The notes below the pieces were generated by a model. It was given only the letters and a program-made list of their open reading frames with translations. It ran no database searches and had not been told where the DNA came from. A DNA stretch of 64,000 nt. It comes from Nakazawaea peltata (taxonomy: Eukaryota > Ascomycota > Pichiomycetes > Alaninales > Pachysolenaceae). Shown piece by piece: positions 59,437 to 64,000 of the stretch. Location of the stretch: contig BCGQ01000005.1 in assembly GCA_001599355.1 (NCBI GenBank), positions 686,222 through 750,221 of the forward strand, given 5' to 3'. The position numbers and the translations under genes are program-made. Position 1 is the first letter of the stretch. The number at the start of each line of letters is the position of its first letter.

Positions 59437-62400
59437 TCTATTTTCGTAGAGCAGACTTATTGGCCCCTCCCGAAGAGGAAAAGGGGAACCAAGACACTCG
59501 CAACCATGGAAAACTCGAGAAGAGGGTGATATAGATGGGGTTTCATTTCAAATTCATCTAGTTAGACATGGATGTGGTGTCGCCCATTTTATTTCCTCTC
59601 AGAAAATAATATCGCCCACCTCAAAGGAAAATAATATTGTGTTAGGTGTCGCCTATCTGCTCACCACTCAAGGGAACCAGTTGAACGGTTTGTCGGGTAA
59701 TCAGATAAACCGGTTGGCATGTGATAAAATGAGGAGAGATTCATATAGTGGGATCTGATTCTTGTAATAGATCTATTGAGATTCTCGGAGGGAAAAATCT
59801 TTATTATGTATGTATATGCACACATGCATGAACTAATTTTCCTTCGCAATATCCAAAAAAGAATAATGTGCATGAAAACAAAAAAAATTATTAAAAAGTC
59901 TGCTCCTTAAGAGCTTCCACTTTATTATTATTTATGTGTCTCGGGCATATAATGTGCCCCTCCGCCTCTCTGTAACCGCCCCAACAGATTTCAAACAGTG
60001 ACCTTACCTGAGGCTGACAAAAATAGTGTAATCGTTAGATCTCTTTGTAAAGGGCCTCATCAGATCCCTTGGAAAGCATCTCCGCACATAATTTCACGCC
60101 GCAGTTAATAGAATGGAATATTGAAATAGACTTTCAAGTCGCAGTGATCTTGCCTTCCATTTAAAACCTTAATGTGCTTATTTTTATAACTTTGCCATAA
60201 CAACAAGTCATTGGGGGTGAGCTGAACAAACGGAAATTTCCAGTTCTGGACTCAAAGAGTGTCGGCATATATCAGTGACGTCGGCACTTTGATTATTCGA
60301 TTATCTGTAACCAAGGGGCATAATAAGCTGCCACTCTATATTTGACGGCAGCGATAAACAAGAAGATGCAATACTTCATGGCTGGCACAATGCCAAAATG
60401 CCAGCTTACAGGAAAAGCTTAGATTCCATTTTGACTATAGTGTCTTGTGAATCTCATAGAGTGGACTTGTAAAGAATGTCTACATAATAATGGCCATTAG
60501 TGAGAGAAAGTCAATATGCTACAGAGATGCGTTCTCCAAACATTTAGAAGTAAAAGTGTAGAAACGATCGAGATAACTTGGCGGGTATAAGTGTGAGCGT
60601 ATGTACGTATGTTATGTGCTAGAGTGCTTTTGTTTTATATTGAGTCAACGTCAATGCAGTTAGACGCTGATATCTTTGCTGGGATATTCAGTTAATTGAA
60701 CGCAAAGAGGGTAAAAAAACACCCACAGCATGAAATTTGCTTTGTAAAGCGTTTGTTTTTTGTATAGTGAGAGAAAAAAAGTTTGCGACCGCCGCCCACT
60801 CCCCCCTTTATGCATGTATGTAAAAAGAATCCTTGCGAGGGTTGCAACATATGACGAAAAGGCTAGGATTAAAGTTTAAGGTTTTTATCTGTTACAGGGA
60901 GGACAATAGAAGGGGAAGGGCTTAATGTAGAGTTTATATGGAAAATATGTTGAGCTTTTATCGTTAAACCTCATTATATAATATTTTTTGAGAAGGAAAC
61001 GAAATGAGAGAGCGGACATATATTCCAGCGGAATCTTATATTTGAAATCCGTATCCCACGATGGATATTAATCAGCTATATGAGATGTAACCTCGGGCAT
61101 TTGACCGCGTGGTAGTTGAGTAACTATTTACTTTGAAGAATAATATTTTTTTAGTTTTTGCATATGCCTTTTTACACTTTCCCTCTAGGTGCCCCTGCTC
61201 ATGAACTTATTTGTTGTTACTTACAGTAATATGTTTTATTGCAAGTCACAACTATTATGATGTACTATTTATGGCTTTTCCCGTTAATTTCTCCTTCTGC
61301 CCCCTTCTCCTCCCCTGTAGCTCACTTTTAGACCGTACATTAAGTTTTTAGGCCGATCTGTCACTGTGCACGCGCCAGTGCCTGCCCTCCATATCTGTAA
61401 AATTTCTTCACGTTACAGTGACCAGAAATCCGCGTCTAGACATATTATTCCCTGTATTTTATTGTTGAGCAGGTTCTTCGCTGATATTATACATCATAAT
61501 TATTTACTTTCTTTTAGTAAATTGTCGGATTCTTTTCTTTTTCGAATTTGTTTTGATAAACGATACTCTCAGATATTCAGTATATATATATCGTAGAGTC
61601 TGTCAATTTCCTTTGGTTTGGAGGATTTCCAGGTAATCTTATTACAATTACTGTGGCTTGTTATTGAAATCGGCGTTGTTATACTGGAGACACCTATTGT
61701 TGTTAGAAATCTTGTTCTTTTTAAGATCATTTGCACGATTCCAAGTTCAAGTTAGTTCGAGTTAGTTCAAATCCTGGTTGTTATTTCTGAAAGTATTTAG
61801 ACTAGGTTAAGAAGCTGACTCCGAATTGATTTTACTTAAAAAGAAGAGACGAATAACAATTTGTGAATAGGGGTTGAATTTAACACTCAATTCAACAAAT
61901 CCAAATTGAACATAAAGACAGGTCACTCAAGGTTATTACTCATCGAGGTAATTCTGTTAATGACAGGCAATTGAATGGTAAGTTATACATTTATTTTTAA
62001 ACATTTGGGAAAGGCTCAAAGATGGCTAATGGCGCGGGTATCAAGGGAACATAGAATATCAGAGAGGCATTAACGAATTGAAGATATTTCCCCGGAATCA
62101 TTTAATGTCAATCATGTCAGAACTTTTAAAATCTCCATCTTCATCTTCATAATCCCCATATCCCCGTTAAAGTTACATTACAAAATGATAATTTCCAAAT
62201 TCCGTATTGGTATCACCTGTGAGACAATTAGTTCATTAGGGAGTATTTCTTTTTAATTTTGTGTGTTTCCCCTCCAAGGTTCTAAAAACCCACTCTTTGT
62301 GTTATAAATTATTTGCAAAGTCGATATCATTTTGTTTATACTTTACCCCCATTCAATTCGGAATAAATCTGGAGAAAGTTTAAAGGAAGTCAACCGGGAT

Positions 62401-63239
62401 TGGATCCGGAGATATTTTTTGGCACTATTTTGTTCCTATCCTTAATTTTCTCTTATCAAGGCCGACCCCCCAGTTCCGCAGTCCCCTAGTCCCAAGTTCC
62501 AAGCCCTCAGAACCCATCTCCAAGCAGAGCCCATCTCATCCACTCCAAGACAATTCGTGTTACTAATTAATCCACCCTTCCAGTATAGCTCAGTCTGCAA
62601 GAAAATATTCCACCCTGCCCCCTGTTATCCCCCTATTGTGGTCTCTTCAGATATTCACCATTTTCTAAGCAAAAAAGAAAAATAAAGCCGAAACCATACA
62701 AAAAGCTTGGTCAGCCAAACGCACGATAGGTTAAAATAGTAGTGAGAAGATTTCAAGTTACAAGGATCCCTCAGTCATCACTACAAGTCAGATAAATTAA
62801 ATGGCCATTTCCCCACAACTCGTCGTCGTCCTCCCCATATTAAAATCACCTGTAATATTCATCGAGCTTCAGGAGCAAGAGAAAAATCCGCACCCTTGGC
62901 ACCTTGTTGAAGATCTTCACGATTTTTTCCTTATTTGTCAAGTCCGATTTTTAGAGATTTGAATTTATCAAGGAGACAGAGTTGGGAATTGAGATAGGAA
63001 AGATCATTGAAATAAAATACGCGGGTTCTCGAAGCTTCACACGCGGGTATAGCACAAGACCCCGGGTCCTACAAGAAACGATAAAAAAAGGGGGTAAACT
63101 GAATTTCAACTTTATTAAAGACGACCCAAATTGACATTTTTAGCCCCTATTGGCTCTCTGTGTTAATACGCCGTTGTACTTTGAATTGGATTTAGGACCA
63201 GTTACTGCCTTTAAATATCTCATTGTTTGAAGCTTTTAC

Positions 63240-64000
63240 ATGAGTCTGCAAGATTACCATCCAAATCTGACGAGCCCTCAAAATCCGACACCAGCACCAG
63301 TGACAGGACATCACTATTATCCTCAACAAATTCATTCGACCGGATCTACTGCTTCAGAGACCATCCCCTCGCTTTCCAAGAATACAGCAATACTACAGAA
63401 CACATTTACAACATTAGAATCAAATGAAGATATATCGAGGCCCATTTTTACAAAGCCTATTTTTAAAAGAGAGTCTATGGAAAACGAGGAAGCCAATAGA
63501 TTCGCAATTCCGCCCTCGCATCTCCAGATATCACAATCTCTGAGGCAGTCCAGTCAGCAGAATCAAATATATTTACCACAAGAGGACCCCAATAATAGTA
63601 ATCCAGGAGTTGTGCTACCTCATACTGTGCTACACCAGCATGTGCCCACGTTTTATACATCCCAACCACATCAAGATGAGACAACTCCTGTTTATGTCCC
63701 TAATAGTGCCCAAGTCATTAATCCGGTCCCACAATTTTATGCCCCTAGTTATTCGGTAGGACCATGGCAAGTTACACCTTCTCAGACTGGCCCAATTGCT
63801 CCAGGATATTATCAAATTGCACCTGGACAGCAGCCATTGCAAAGTCCCCCATCTCCTACTAGGAATTCTATTGGTAGTGCGAATGTGTCTGGATTTGGAC
63901 CTCCTCTGTATTCGGTGGATCAACCACAGATATTCCAAATTCTGCATGCGGGACCTGATCCTGGCTCACTTGGAGGATTCAATGTGATTTCTCAGCAGCA
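63240..64000 (+). CDS. Gln/Pro-rich protein N-terminus, cut by window edge
   Basis: An open frame begins MSLQDYHPNLTSPQNPTPAP at 63240 and stays open to the last base (at least 253 residues). It is rich in Gln, Pro, Ser, Asn and Tyr, with no simple repeat: a disordered activator-like composition. No domain falls inside the window. Frames called on other strands and phases over it are shadows. The composition plus the 6.5-kb upstream desert suggests a regulator such as an APSES, zinc-finger or Flo8-type factor. That is inference only. Confidence 0.72.
   Translation, partial: MSLQDYHPNLTSPQNPTPAPVTGHHYYPQQIHSTGSTASETIPSLSKNTAILQNTFTTLESNEDISRPIFTKPIFKRESMENEEANRFAIPPSHLQISQSLRQSSQQNQIYLPQEDPNNSNPGVVLPHTVLHQHVPTFYTSQPHQDETTPVYVPNSAQVINPVPQFYAPSYSVGPWQVTPSQTGPIAPGYYQIAPGQQPLQSPPSPTRNSIGSANVSGFGPPLYSVDQPQIFQILHAGPDPGSLGGFNVISQQ

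Larger units (their letters stand above)
56683..63239. other. 6.5-kb gene desert
   Basis: The largest interval without a gene in the window. All frames are short and resemble nothing known. Visible content: CACGTG (56777-56782) and ACGCGT (56787-56792) upstream of the WDR8-like gene; a nested hairpin at 57726-57762; exact Wor1-type 9-mers at 58299 (+), 59150 (-) and 60869 (+); a 12-bp perfect inverted repeat (59366-59377 / 59425-59436); a local duplication at 59576-59653; and pyrimidine-rich stretches near 61290-61320 and 62460-62600. A complex upstream region or long leader for the gene at 63240, a non-coding transcript, or an origin/centromere region are all possible; nothing decides between them. 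Confidence 0.6.

Noticed and set aside
56683-63239. Centromere with large inverted repeats in the gene desert
   Set aside because: Only a 15-bp inverted repeat was found by eye. Longer arms were not seen, though a dot-plot would be needed to exclude them.

Overview
The window is nuclear DNA of a budding yeast (Saccharomycotina). Genes are compact and mostly intron-less. The three introns I can place confidently each have a perfect TACTAAC branch site. The proteins are clear yeast orthologues, and there is an intron-containing tRNA-Tyr(GTA). It is not Saccharomyces cerevisiae: a WDR8/WRAP73-like WD protein is present that, to my recollection, S. cerevisiae lacks, and protein divergence is high. 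CTG codons sit at positions that tolerate leucine, so I see no sign of the CUG-Ser code. I cannot name the genus.

Layout. 0-9 kb: MLH3, a Zn2Cys6 regulator with an in-frame intron inside its zinc cluster, and VPH1. 9-15 kb: PAC1 and SAT4/HAL4 on the minus strand, then a CUE1-like gene and SAP30 facing each other with stop codons one base apart. 15-21 kb: a gene-poor island holding only a WOPR (Wor1/Mit1-type) master regulator, followed by a TATA-driven gene for an unrecognised secreted protein. 21.8-31 kb: a minus-strand run of PRM10, a RidA-family gene, ASN1 (with a Gcn4 site), a CUB1-like gene and a WSC sensor. This run is interrupted by a 36-copy heptanucleotide repeat. 31-39 kb: tRNA-Tyr, two doubtful small genes, an Xaa-Pro peptidase, a BRL1/BRR6-family gene, RAI1 and a small Ser/Thr-rich membrane protein. 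39-57 kb: VPS53, SHY1, KGD2, CKI1, PEX7, STS1, a KH-domain gene, a spliced RCF3-like gene and the WDR8-like gene. 56.7-63.2 kb: a 6.5-kb gene desert upstream of a Gln/Pro-rich ORF that runs off the right edge.

Most genes are unrelated housekeeping functions: mismatch repair, vacuolar acidification, ERAD, GARP tethering, respiration, lipid synthesis and peroxisomal import. The parts most worth a second look are regulatory. These are the WOPR gene in its large intergenic setting, the 6.5-kb desert with three exact matches to the Wor1 9-mer, the zinc-cluster intron that could act as a splicing switch, and a dispersed GGTCGTGCA-core element found in several intergenic regions. No intact or clearly recognisable mobile element, virus-derived element or CRISPR array was seen.
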